Assembly (NCBI RefSeq): GCF_002843385.1
Contig: NZ_MVDE01000014.1
Location: 1-64,000, forward strand
DNA from: Labilibaculum manganireducens
Lineage (GTDB): Bacteria; Bacteroidota; Bacteroidia; Bacteroidales; Marinifilaceae
Direction of reading: 5' to 3'
DNA length: 64,000 nucleotides
The notes beneath the pieces are model-generated. The model searched no databases. It saw only the letters and a program-made list of their open reading frames with translations, and was not told where the DNA came from. The first letter of the stretch is position 1. Each line of letters begins with the position of its first letter. Below, one piece after another: positions 28,507 through 36,031 of the stretch. The translations under genes and the position numbers were made by a program.

Positions 28507-28862
28507 TAAATGTCCGATAAAATGGCTGAATGTCCGATAAATGTCCGAAACACAAAAGTCAGGCGAAGTTGGAGCAGGAACATCATATAAATTGATTGGC
28601 TCATAATTGGCTCAATTGGCTCAAAAATGATTCTCAAAACCAGCCCAATTTACAAGCACATTGCCAAAGCCCCTCGAGCCAATGCTCAACCAACGCTTTG
28701 TCAAAGAGCTTGAAAGCCGTCCCGATTTGCCCACAGGGCATTAGGGTTTGCCTACGCTCAAAAAACAAAATAAATTCGTGCTCCGTAAGCAACTTCGGTG
28801 CGGATTGATAGAAAAAACAAAGAGTTCTAAATAATAAATTAATAAGCAATGAAGGAACACCA
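28507..28862. other. Gene-free tail of defence cassette with short direct repeats
   Basis: No convincing gene is present. Three copies of ATGTCCGA, two of them followed by TAAA, lie at 28509-28552. Three copies of ATTGGCTCA lie around 28594-28625. No intrinsic terminator is evident. The stretch ends at the palindrome border that begins with GCATACAA. Confidence 0.45.
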
Positions 28863-28931
28863 GCATACAATCGAATAGCCCGCCCCGCTAGTAATCACTA
28901 GCAGGGAGAGGCTTTCACTCCACTGTACGTA

Positions 28932-29566
28932 GTGTGCCAAGAAGCTGCACATCGGCATAAAACCGTGTAGCATGCTTTATTTGAGATGGTGGAAAGCAGT
29001 TGTAAGCTTGACCCACCGATGTCGTTTTACAGGAGAGGGCATCAATTGAAGCGAAGCGTAAATCATGAGTGCTTTTGAAATAAACAATCTACGAACTAAA
29101 CCACCTAAAGGTGCTTTGGTAAAGAGCCATGGTATTGAGCGTTTAGGAATTGCGAAGCAATCACGAACACCCGTGATAATTTTCGTGAGTAAAATCTATA
29201 CCAAGAGTATAGCAGGTATTAATAGAAGAGATGAACCCTTCGTCAAGCTCAGGCTAAACATCCAGTGAACCACTGATGAGGTGTCGGGAAGTGGTAATAT
29301 TCTGTCAAAAGTCGCAAAGTATGTTATGCGACGAAAGTACAAACGTTACAAGAATAGTATTTGTCGCGCTTATGAGTGGCTTAAAAGAATAAAGAAACAG
29401 TTTCCCTATTTGTTTTATTCACTGGAAATTGAATTTTTCTATTTAACTTGTAACTCGATTTATATACGACAAGAGCCGTATGATGGGAGACTATCACGTA
29501 CGGTTCTGTGAGAGGCTTAGGGTGAATTGAAAATCGACGAAGTCAAACTCCCTTTGCCTACTCGAC
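28932..29566 (+). mobile_element. Group II intron remnant, internally deleted
   Basis: The 5' end GTGTGCC fits the GUGYG consensus. A 34-nucleotide domain V is present at 29473-29506 (GAGCCGTATG ... CGTACGGTTC with the usual two-base bulge region). It is followed by a domain VI-like stem (AGGGTGAATTGAAA ... CTCCCT) and a 3' end ...CTACTCGAC. At about 635 bp it is far shorter than an intron with a full ~1.3-kb reverse-transcriptase gene, of which only the C-terminus remains. Ribozyme activity in trans is possible but unproven. The exact termini are inferred from consensus, not from an empty site. Confidence 0.8.
29305..29454 (+). pseudogene. ltrA-like: C-terminal fragment of group II intron reverse transcriptase/maturase
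   Basis: The frame reads SKVAKYVMRRKYKRYKNS, then RAYEWLKRIKKQFPYLFY. This matches the usual C-terminal end of group II intron maturases in Bacteroidota (RKYKRYK...AYKWLKRI...PYLF). The reverse-transcriptase and most of the maturase region are missing, so the fragment cannot support mobility. Confidence 0.75.
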
Positions 29567-29608
29567 GCAAGACCGTTATGTGTAACTCAAAAAAAACACC
29601 TGAAATAA

Positions 29609-30184
29609 ATGAACAAGCATCCTTTAAGGCAACAAATAGAAGAAATTGTAAAGCTAACCGATGATGAATTTGACTTTGTGCTACAGCATTTTCGAAAAAA
29701 GTCATTTAAAAAACACCAAATTATTCTTCACGAAGGAGACTATGCACAGTTTGACTTCTTTGTAGTTAAAGGATTAATGCGTGTTACAAAATTGGATTTT
29801 GACGGCAAAGAGCATATTCTACAGTTTGGAATGGAAAATTGGTGGATAACAGATGCAGAAGCTTTCCACAACAAAACGAAATCAACACTCATCGTAGATT
29901 GCCTTGAAAACACAGAAACACTTTCTTTGTCTTTAGAGAGCAAAGAGAAGTTGAGTAGGGAATTGCCGAAAATGCAAACTTTTTTTCTTAAAAAAACAAC
30001 GAACGGATACATTGCTTTACAAAAGCGCATTCTGTGTTTTTTGAGCAGCAATGCAAATGACCGTTATCACAATCTTCTTACTTTATATCCAGGTCTAATC
30101 CAGAGAGTTCCTAAAGCAATGATAGCTTCTTATCTTGGTGTTACAAGAGAAACTTTAAGTCGGTTGTCAAAAATTAAAGCTTAA
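29609..30184 (+). CDS. Crp/Fnr-family transcriptional regulator
   Basis: The 191-residue protein has an N-terminal cyclic-nucleotide-binding-like beta roll (about residues 20-110; HQIILHEGDYAQFDFFVVKGLMRV). A dimerisation helix and a C-terminal helix-turn-helix follow (RVPKAMIASYLGVTRETLSRLSKI). The ligand is unknown and no iron-sulfur cysteines are present, so it is not an Fnr-type oxygen sensor. It is the first gene of a three-gene cassette and lies 75 bases before an MFS exporter, which it probably controls (inference). Confidence 0.88.
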   Translation: MNKHPLRQQIEEIVKLTDDEFDFVLQHFRKKSFKKHQIILHEGDYAQFDFFVVKGLMRVTKLDFDGKEHILQFGMENWWITDAEAFHNKTKSTLIVDCLENTETLSLSLESKEKLSRELPKMQTFFLKKTTNGYIALQKRILCFLSSNANDRYHNLLTLYPGLIQRVPKAMIASYLGVTRETLSRLSKIKA

Positions 30185-30258
30185 AATGTGACAAACCTCA
30201 CACCATTTTTTTGACAAATGTCCTGTTCAGCAAAGTATGCTTTTCAGAGCTTTGTTAT

Positions 30259-31452
30259 ATGAAACATACATTAGTTACAAAAAAGAGTCGGTTACCTATT
30301 GCAATTTGGGCTTTGACTGTAAGTGTTTTTGCTATTGGGACAACAGAAGTTGTTATGATTGGCTTGTTGCCCACCATCGCAAAAGAATTTTTAACCAGTA
30401 TATCTTCAGTAGGTTGGTTGGTAACTTCCTACGCCATAGGTGTAGCAATTGGTGGGCCAATTGTTACCGCTTTTACCAATAAAGTAAATCGCAAAAAATT
30501 ACTGCTTACAATAGTATTATTTTTTGTTCTCAGTAATGGTTTAGCTTCTATTTCGTTCAATTTTACTCTTTTGATTATTGCAAGGGTATTATCAGGGGGT
30601 GCTCACGGAGTGTTTGTTGGCATCGGTGCAAATATTGCCAGTAGTATGGTTTCAGAAGAAAAAAGAGCTACAGCAATATCCATTATGTTTACAGGGTTAA
30701 CAGTTGCTATGGTAACTGGTGTACCGCTTGGCACTTATATAGGGCAACAATTTGGGTGGCGTTATACCTTTGGTGGTATTGCCGTGGTAGGTTTTATTTG
30801 CTTATTGGCTAATCAACTTTGGTTACCAAACACTATAAAGAAAGGTGAAGCTATTCGTCTTAAGGACCAGTTCAAGGTTTTGACGAACAAATCAATGCTT
30901 TTAGGTTTTTCTTTGACCACATTTTCGTTTGCTGCACTTTTTGACACATTTACCTACCTATCGCCATTATTGGAAAAAATATCTGGGTTTACAGAAAATC
31001 AAATCACTTTAATATTACTACTTTATGGAATTGCTGTTGCATTTGGAAACCTCCTAGGTGGCAAGTTTTCCAATAAAAAACCTGCCAAAACGCTCATTAT
31101 TTTATTTGCAATAATGTTTGTAACATTTGGGTTAATGTTCGCCTTGTTACCGTATAAAATACCCACACTTATTTTGATTGCAATAATGGGTTTTATCGGT
31201 TTTTCAACCGTTCCCGGAATGCAATTGTATGTAATACAGCTTTCAGAAAAATACTTGGCAGGAACAGGGGATGTTTCTTCGGTCTTGAATATTTCAGCAT
31301 TCAATGTAGGAATTGCATTAGGTTCGTCTATTGGCGGTATGCTTATTTCAAAATCGTTGGGTCTATTGTCAATTACCTTAATGAGTGCTATATTTTCAGT
31401 ACTCGCTATTATAATGGCAATTAATAGTATAAAAAGAGAAAAATTATTTTAA
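30259..31452 (+). CDS. MFS exporter, DHA1 type (AraJ/drug-efflux-like)
   Basis: The 397-residue protein has about twelve transmembrane helices. It begins RLPIAIWALTVSVFAIGTTEVVMIGLLPTI, typical of the DHA1 sugar- and drug-efflux group, with motif C-like VTGVPLGTYIGQQFGWRYTF. ATG 30259 is chosen over a TTG at 30211, whose extra residues are not conserved-looking. It lies between a Crp-type regulator and an aldo/keto reductase, 15 bases from the latter. This suggests export plus chemical reduction of a toxic compound. The substrate cannot be read from the sequence. Confidence 0.88.
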   Translation: MKHTLVTKKSRLPIAIWALTVSVFAIGTTEVVMIGLLPTIAKEFLTSISSVGWLVTSYAIGVAIGGPIVTAFTNKVNRKKLLLTIVLFFVLSNGLASISFNFTLLIIARVLSGGAHGVFVGIGANIASSMVSEEKRATAISIMFTGLTVAMVTGVPLGTYIGQQFGWRYTFGGIAVVGFICLLANQLWLPNTIKKGEAIRLKDQFKVLTNKSMLLGFSLTTFSFAALFDTFTYLSPLLEKISGFTENQITLILLLYGIAVAFGNLLGGKFSNKKPAKTLIILFAIMFVTFGLMFALLPYKIPTLILIAIMGFIGFSTVPGMQLYVIQLSEKYLAGTGDVSSVLNISAFNVGIALGSSIGGMLISKSLGLLSITLMSAIFSVLAIIMAINSIKREKLF

Positions 31453-31467
31453 CATAAAACATATAAT

Positions 31468-32466
31468 ATGGAATACAGAAATTTAGGAAATTCAGGATTG
31501 AAAGTACCAGTATTAAGCCTTGGAACAGGTACCTTTGGAGGAACTAACGAATTTTTTCAGCGTTGGGGACAAACAGACGCAAAAGAAGCTACTAGACTTA
31601 TTGACATTTGTATTGAAAGGGGAATCAACTTTTTTGACACAGCCAATGTCTATTCAATTGGTGATTCAGAAATTGTTTTAGGCAAAGCATTGAAAGGTAA
31701 AAGAGATAAAACAATCATTTCTACCAAAGCTACTTTTCAAATGGGAGAACATCCCAACGAAAAAGGCTCGTCTCGATACCACTTGATGAATGCACTTGAA
31801 GAAAGCTTAAAACGACTGAATACTGATTATGTCGACTTATTTTTAATGCATGGTTTCGACAAAAACACACCTATTGAAGAAACATTAAGAACTCTAGATG
31901 ATATGGTAAAAAGTGGAAAAGTTAGATATATTGGCTGTTCAAATTTTTCTGCTTGGCAATTGATGAAATCGCTTTCCATTTCAGAGAAGCTAAACTTAGA
32001 AAAATATGTTGTTTATCAAGGCTATTATTCGCTAATTGGTCGAGACTACGAGCAGGAATTAATGCCACTTTTAGAAGACCAAAATATGGGATTGATGGTT
32101 TGGAGTCCACTCGGTTGGGGGAGATTAACAGGGAAAATAAAAAGGGGAATGGAAATAAAAGGCGGTAGAATAAAGTCTGGAGGAGATATTGGAGCACCAC
32201 CAGTTGATGATGATTTTTTACTTAATGCTGTGGACGTTTTGGAAAAAATCAGCAACGAAATCGGAAAATCAATACCACAAATTGCTATCAATTGGTTGCT
32301 TCAAAACAAAAGTGTTTCTAATATAATAGTCGGAGCAAGAAACGAAAAACAATTGTTATGGAACATTGAATCTGTCGATTGGAATTTATCCGATGAACAT
32401 ATAAAACTACTCAACAAAATTTCGGAACAAACACCGATTTATCCTCATTGGGTAGGAGAAAGATAA
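31468..32466 (+). CDS. Aldo/keto reductase
   Basis: The 332-residue cytoplasmic NADPH-dependent oxidoreductase has a TIM-barrel fold. Visible are the family phrases GINFFDTANVYSIGDSE (the active-site Asp and Tyr), STKATF (Lys), LFLMHGFD (His) and GCSNFSAWQLMKS. The C-terminal cofactor-binding region NIIVGARNEKQL is also present. The length fits the YajO/Tas-like group. It is the last gene of the Crp-MFS cassette and ends 5 bases before the next boundary element. Likely role: reduction of reactive carbonyl compounds, consistent with an efflux partner (inference). Confidence 0.9.
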   Translation: MEYRNLGNSGLKVPVLSLGTGTFGGTNEFFQRWGQTDAKEATRLIDICIERGINFFDTANVYSIGDSEIVLGKALKGKRDKTIISTKATFQMGEHPNEKGSSRYHLMNALEESLKRLNTDYVDLFLMHGFDKNTPIEETLRTLDDMVKSGKVRYIGCSNFSAWQLMKSLSISEKLNLEKYVVYQGYYSLIGRDYEQELMPLLEDQNMGLMVWSPLGWGRLTGKIKRGMEIKGGRIKSGGDIGAPPVDDDFLLNAVDVLEKISNEIGKSIPQIAINWLLQNKSVSNIIVGARNEKQLLWNIESVDWNLSDEHIKLLNKISEQTPIYPHWVGER

Positions 32467-32471
32467 AAGGC

Positions 32472-32597
32472 TACACATAATATTGCATAAAAATAATAGC
32501 GGCTTTGGTGATTAATCAAAGCCGTTTTTTTTATTTACAATCGATTTTAAATGAAAGGTTAGCGTTTCATAATCTGCTATTATCCTTATACTCACCG
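32472..32597. repeat. Cassette-boundary palindrome D (attC-like) with internal terminator
   Basis: The left end TACACATAA (32472-32480) is the exact complement of TTATGTGTA at 29576-29584, the first bases of the same cassette. Arms 32485-32502 and 32574-32591 pair at 14 of 18 positions and resemble the arms of palindrome A (ATAAAAATAATAGC). The interior holds an intrinsic terminator, CGGCTTTG/CAAAGCCG (32500-32524) followed by eight T. The right border is CACCG|TTACAGGGC. Confidence 0.8.
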
Positions 32598-32874
32598 TTA
32601 CAGGGCATTCCCCACATAAGAGCAAGCAATTAATTACTGTTGCTAACGAATATCATCTTCGATTAAATTTTCCTGCTATATTTCGAGAGACTATTTGCAA
32701 GACCGATTCTTTAACTGGTGCATTCAAATCCCGTGGTGCATTCTGGTTGAAATGAAACCCTTTTTTTAATTTTTTAAAACCCGTATCATTTTGTTTTTGG
32801 AGTATATTATTGTGCTCCGAAATTGAAAAACAATACAATTCAGGAGGTTGCGGTTTTACCGTAATGTGTTTTTA
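32598..32874. other. Gene-free stretch right of the cassette array
   Basis: No gene could be supported. A 61-codon minus-strand frame (32653-32838) is open but has no recognisable domain and no good start. The stretch begins TTACAGGGC, as a further cassette would, but no matching closing element GCCCTGTAA was found to its right in the window. The array therefore seems to end here or to be truncated. Confidence 0.4.
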
Positions 32875-32938
32875 GGAAAATGTCTGCCAATTAGCTTAAA
32901 ATATCCACTTATAAATAAAGGATGTTTATCATTTTTGA
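32875..32938 (+). promoter_or_regulatory. Second copy of the 36-bp activator box with promoter
   Basis: Positions 32875-32910 match the box in front of the first SusC at 33 of 36 bases, including the AAAAT direct repeat 21 bp apart (32877 and 32898). The TTTTTGA word (ending 32938) lies at the same 27-base distance. The next gene on this strand is the GH109-like gene at 33188, leaving a ~250-base leader. Shared control by the 6.9-11.0-kb hybrid sensor is the simplest reading. Confidence 0.72.
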
Positions 32939-33187
32939 CTTTGAAAATATTGGTATTCATATCAAGGTCTTGTGCAATAAAAAATGAATTATAAATAGGT
33001 TTCAATTTTGTTTTTTATTGAATCGGATGTGCTGATCAGTTTGATAAAAATGATTTTTCAATGCAAGAGCTGAAGATTGCTTTTGAGGAAGAATTCTATA
33101 TAATACCAAATTAATTTCATCGTAGGTAAATAGTAAAAATTGAGGAAGAAGGGCTGTAGCAGAAAATCAATCGAATAAAAATATATT

Positions 33188-34672
33188 ATGGCAACAAACA
33201 GAAGAGCATTCCTAGGGAATTTGGCTTTAGGAGCTGGTGTTTTAGCAGCTGCGCCTCTTGCAGCATGCAGTGGCACAAAAGATGAAAGTAAATTTCCACA
33301 CATCAAAGAATTGGTGGGAAAGAATCCAAAGATGAATTTTAATATGTGTGGTTACGCTGCACCAAAATTGGATACCGTGCGGGTAGGATTCGTAGGTATT
33401 GGTGATCGTGGTTCGGGAGCAGTAAAGCGAATGACTTTTATTGAAGGTGTAGAAATTGCCGCTTTATGTGATACAAGACAGGCTGCTGTTGACGGGGGAC
33501 AAAAAATACTTGCCGATGCAGGTCTTCCGAAAGCAAAAGAGTTTGTGGGCGGAGATCTTGGGTTTAAGGAATTGTGCGAAAGTGGATTGGTCGATTTGGT
33601 TTATATTGCCACTCCGTGGGAATGGCACGTACCTGTTGCAATTGCAGCCATGGAGGGCGACAAACATGCGGCAGTTGAAGTTTCAACGGCAAAAACTCTG
33701 GATGAGTGCTGGCAAATGGTTGAAACATCGGAGCGAACCCGCAAGCACTGTGTTATTCTGGAAAACTGCTGTTACGATTTCTTCGAAATGCTCACCTTAA
33801 ATATGGTGCGGCAAGGAGTATTCGGAGATTTGGTGCATGGCGAGGGTGCCTACATTCATGATTTGGACTATTGGCAATTTAATAAGCCCAAAGACAATCA
33901 AATGACTGACGGTGCCTACACTAAAATGTGGCGGATGCACGAGAACAAGCGAAAAGCGAATGTGTATCCTACCCATGGTTTGGGGCCGATTTGTCAGTCG
34001 ATGAATATCAACCGTGGTGATAAGATGGAATATCTGACTGCTATGATGTCGGATGATTTTACCTTGAAACGCCGAATTGAAGAAAAAGCCAAAGAAGATC
34101 CGTTTTTCGAGCAGTTTGTTGGATGGGATATGCGTGGAAATATGGATTTGCAATTGATTCGTACCAACAAAGGGCGCACCATTATGATTCAGCATGACAT
34201 TAGTTCGCCTCGTCCTTATTCACGTATTCACCTGTTGAGTGGAACGAAGTGTTTTGCACAGAAGTGGCCTTTGCAGCACATTGCCTTTGGACATAATGTT
34301 GCTGATGAAGCGAAGATGAAAGAGCTGGAAGAAAAATACACCCCTGAGTTGATTCGAAAAGTAGGAGAGATGGCCAAGCAGGTTGGCGGTCACGGAGGTA
34401 TGGATTTTGTAATGGATTGGCGTTTGATTGATTGTTTGCGAAACGGACTTCCTGTGGATATGGATGTTTATGATGCTGCAGCCTGGAGTTGTATTACGCC
34501 ATTAAGTGAATGGTCTATTGCAAACAAATCCAATTCAATTGAAGTTCCTGATTTTACTCGTGGTGCATGGGAAACCAATGCTCCTATCGACCTCACCTTA
34601 ACTGGTGCAGGAACAACCGAGGTTCGGAATTTAATTAAAGCGAATTCTAAAGGACAGTTGAACGTTCATTAA
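33188..34672 (+). CDS. GH109-like Tat-exported glycosidase (Gfo/Idh/MocA fold)
   Basis: The 494-residue protein has a twin-arginine signal (NRRAFLGN) with a possible lipobox (PLAACSG). A Rossmann motif VRVGFVGIGDRGSGAV follows. The segment YPTHGLGPICQSMNINRGDKM resembles the conserved region of GH109 enzymes, which use a tightly bound NAD+ to cleave alpha-N-acetylgalactosaminides by an oxidation/elimination route. Residues VEVSTAKTLDECW replace the EKP motif of ordinary dehydrogenases, as in GH109. Activity on N-acetylgalactosamine would suit the NagB-like/PIG-L and ROK genes at the left end. It carries the regulon box upstream and a strong terminator downstream. Confidence 0.8.
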   Translation: MATNRRAFLGNLALGAGVLAAAPLAACSGTKDESKFPHIKELVGKNPKMNFNMCGYAAPKLDTVRVGFVGIGDRGSGAVKRMTFIEGVEIAALCDTRQAAVDGGQKILADAGLPKAKEFVGGDLGFKELCESGLVDLVYIATPWEWHVPVAIAAMEGDKHAAVEVSTAKTLDECWQMVETSERTRKHCVILENCCYDFFEMLTLNMVRQGVFGDLVHGEGAYIHDLDYWQFNKPKDNQMTDGAYTKMWRMHENKRKANVYPTHGLGPICQSMNINRGDKMEYLTAMMSDDFTLKRRIEEKAKEDPFFEQFVGWDMRGNMDLQLIRTNKGRTIMIQHDISSPRPYSRIHLLSGTKCFAQKWPLQHIAFGHNVADEAKMKELEEKYTPELIRKVGEMAKQVGGHGGMDFVMDWRLIDCLRNGLPVDMDVYDAAAWSCITPLSEWSIANKSNSIEVPDFTRGAWETNAPIDLTLTGAGTTEVRNLIKANSKGQLNVH

Positions 34673-34695
34673 GAAAGTTACACAGTTAATTTAAG

Positions 34696-34748
34696 CAATA
34701 GTGAAGTTATGTCTTTATTGATTATTAGACTTCACTATTGTTGTTTTT
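34696..34748 (+). terminator. Intrinsic terminator after GH109-like gene
   Basis: Perfect 12-bp arms CAATAGTGAAGT/ACTTCACTATTG enclose a 21-base loop and are followed by TTGTTTTT. Confidence 0.85.
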
Positions 34749-34794
34749 GCAAAGCAACTAATGTAAATTTGTTTTTGATACTAAATTATATTAA

Positions 34795-35811
34795 ATGAAC
34801 AAACAAATTCTGGTAACCGGAGGAACTGGCTTTATAGGTTCACATACTGTTGTTGAGTTGCAAAACAGTGGTTACGATGTGGTGATTGTAGATAATCTTT
34901 CGAATTCGAAAGTAGAAGTATTGGATAAAATTAAAGAGATATCCGGCATTCGTCCAAAATTCGAGCAGTTTGATTTAACCGACAGACAAAAAGTAAAGGA
35001 TTTCTTTCAGAAATATTCGGGTATAGAAGCCATTATTCATTTTGCGGCATCGAAGGCTGTTGGTGAATCGGTTGAAAAACCATTGATGTACTACAACAAT
35101 AATCTAAACTCTTTGATGAATATCATGGAGTCGATGATGGAATTTAATGTATCCAATCTTGTATTCTCATCTTCGTGTACAGTATACGGACAACCTGATC
35201 GTTTGCCGGTAACTGAGCAAACTCCAAGAAAAGAAGCAGAATCTCCATACGGAAATACCAAAACTATTTGTGAGGATATCATTCGTGATACAATTAAAGC
35301 ATATCCATCGCTTAAAGGGATTGCACTTCGATATTTTAACCCGATTGGTGCACATGCTACGGCAAAAATTGGGGAGTTGCCTTTAGGTGTGCCAAATAAT
35401 TTGATTCCTTTCCTTACACAAACTGTGGCTGGTATCCGCCCGGAGTTGAGTGTGTTTGGTGATGATTATAACACTGCCGACGGTTCAGCAATTCGGGATT
35501 ATATTCATGTGGTGGATTTGGCCAAGGCTCATGTTGTTGCCATTGAAAGATTATTGAATAACAGAAATAAGGAAAACTACGAGTATTTTAATGTTGGTAC
35601 AGGAAACGGCGTTTCTGTTCTTGAGATTATTAAATCATTTGAAAGAGCAACGGGAGAGAAAGTTCCTCATAAAATTGTGGCTCGTCGGGCAGGTGATATC
35701 GAAAAAATATATGCCGATACGTCTTTTGCAAATGAGGAGTTGGGATGGAAAGCAGAGAGCACTCTTGACGAAACGCTTCTTTCTGCCTGGAAATGGCAAT
35801 TGAATATTTGA
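34795..35811 (+). CDS. galE: UDP-glucose 4-epimerase
   Basis: The 338-residue cytoplasmic enzyme interconverts UDP-glucose and UDP-galactose (or their N-acetyl forms) in galactose metabolism and glycan synthesis. It begins with the NAD-binding motif ILVTGGTGFIGSHTVVEL. It carries FSSSCTVYGQP (Ser/Thr of the triad) and ESPYGNTK (YxxxK). It also has the GalE phrases ALRYFNPIGAH, GDDYNTADGSAIRDYIHVVDLAKAHV and GWKAES. Length and motif order are standard. It has its own short upstream region after the terminator of the GH109-like gene. A broader role in GalNAc handling is conceivable but not shown. Confidence 0.95.
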   Translation: MNKQILVTGGTGFIGSHTVVELQNSGYDVVIVDNLSNSKVEVLDKIKEISGIRPKFEQFDLTDRQKVKDFFQKYSGIEAIIHFAASKAVGESVEKPLMYYNNNLNSLMNIMESMMEFNVSNLVFSSSCTVYGQPDRLPVTEQTPRKEAESPYGNTKTICEDIIRDTIKAYPSLKGIALRYFNPIGAHATAKIGELPLGVPNNLIPFLTQTVAGIRPELSVFGDDYNTADGSAIRDYIHVVDLAKAHVVAIERLLNNRNKENYEYFNVGTGNGVSVLEIIKSFERATGEKVPHKIVARRAGDIEKIYADTSFANEELGWKAESTLDETLLSAWKWQLNI

Positions 35812-35841
35812 AGTTTAAACCAAGTGGCAAAGAATTATTTT

Positions 35842-35988
35842 AAGAGGATGTCCGAAAAGTAAAGTTTCCCTTGGAAATGTCATGTTGAGCGAAGCCGAAA
35901 CATCTGTTATTCAAACATAAAGATTCTTCGTCCCGATTCATCGGGATCAGAATGACAATAAAATTGAACTTTTCGGACACCCTCTTAT
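35842..35988. repeat. Interspersed palindromic element between convergent genes
   Basis: Outer arms AAGAGGATGTCCGAAAAGT (35842-35860) and ACTTTTCGGACACCCTCTT pair at 18 of 19 positions. The interior contains TGTCATGTTGAGCGAAGCCG and GGGATCAGAATGACA, a wording seen as a dispersed repeat in many bacteria, and a small CCCGATTCATCGGGA hairpin. It may act as a two-way terminator between galE and the LacI gene. Confidence 0.7.
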
Positions 35989-36031
35989 TCTTTTTATTGA
36001 GAATTACAATTTGGAAAAAGAGTGTTGAAAA

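Larger units (their letters stand above)
28863..29575. repeat. Cassette boundary E, interrupted by a group II intron
   Basis: The left end GCATACAA (28863-28870) is the exact complement of TTGTATGC at 22620-22627, the first bases of the same cassette. The right end is CCG|TTATGTGTA at 29573-29584, which begins the following cassette. Between them lie a small hairpin CCCCGCTAGT/ACTAGCAGGG (28883-28905) and then the intron. The long arms seen in A-D are not recovered, so part of the element may have been lost when the intron inserted. Confidence 0.65.

Noticed and set aside
28596-29268. Small plus- and minus-strand frames around the intron's 5' part
   Set aside because: They coincide with intron domain I and non-coding cassette tail, and they show no family features.
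19146-32466. Interpreting the island as a conjugative element or prophage
   Set aside because: No integrase, relaxase, tra, structural phage or replication genes are seen. The borders are palindromic and differ from block to block.
32653-32838. Minus-strand 61-codon frame between the array and the GH109-like gene
   Set aside because: It is short, unrecognised and lacks a start signal. It could be a relic but there is not enough evidence to call it.
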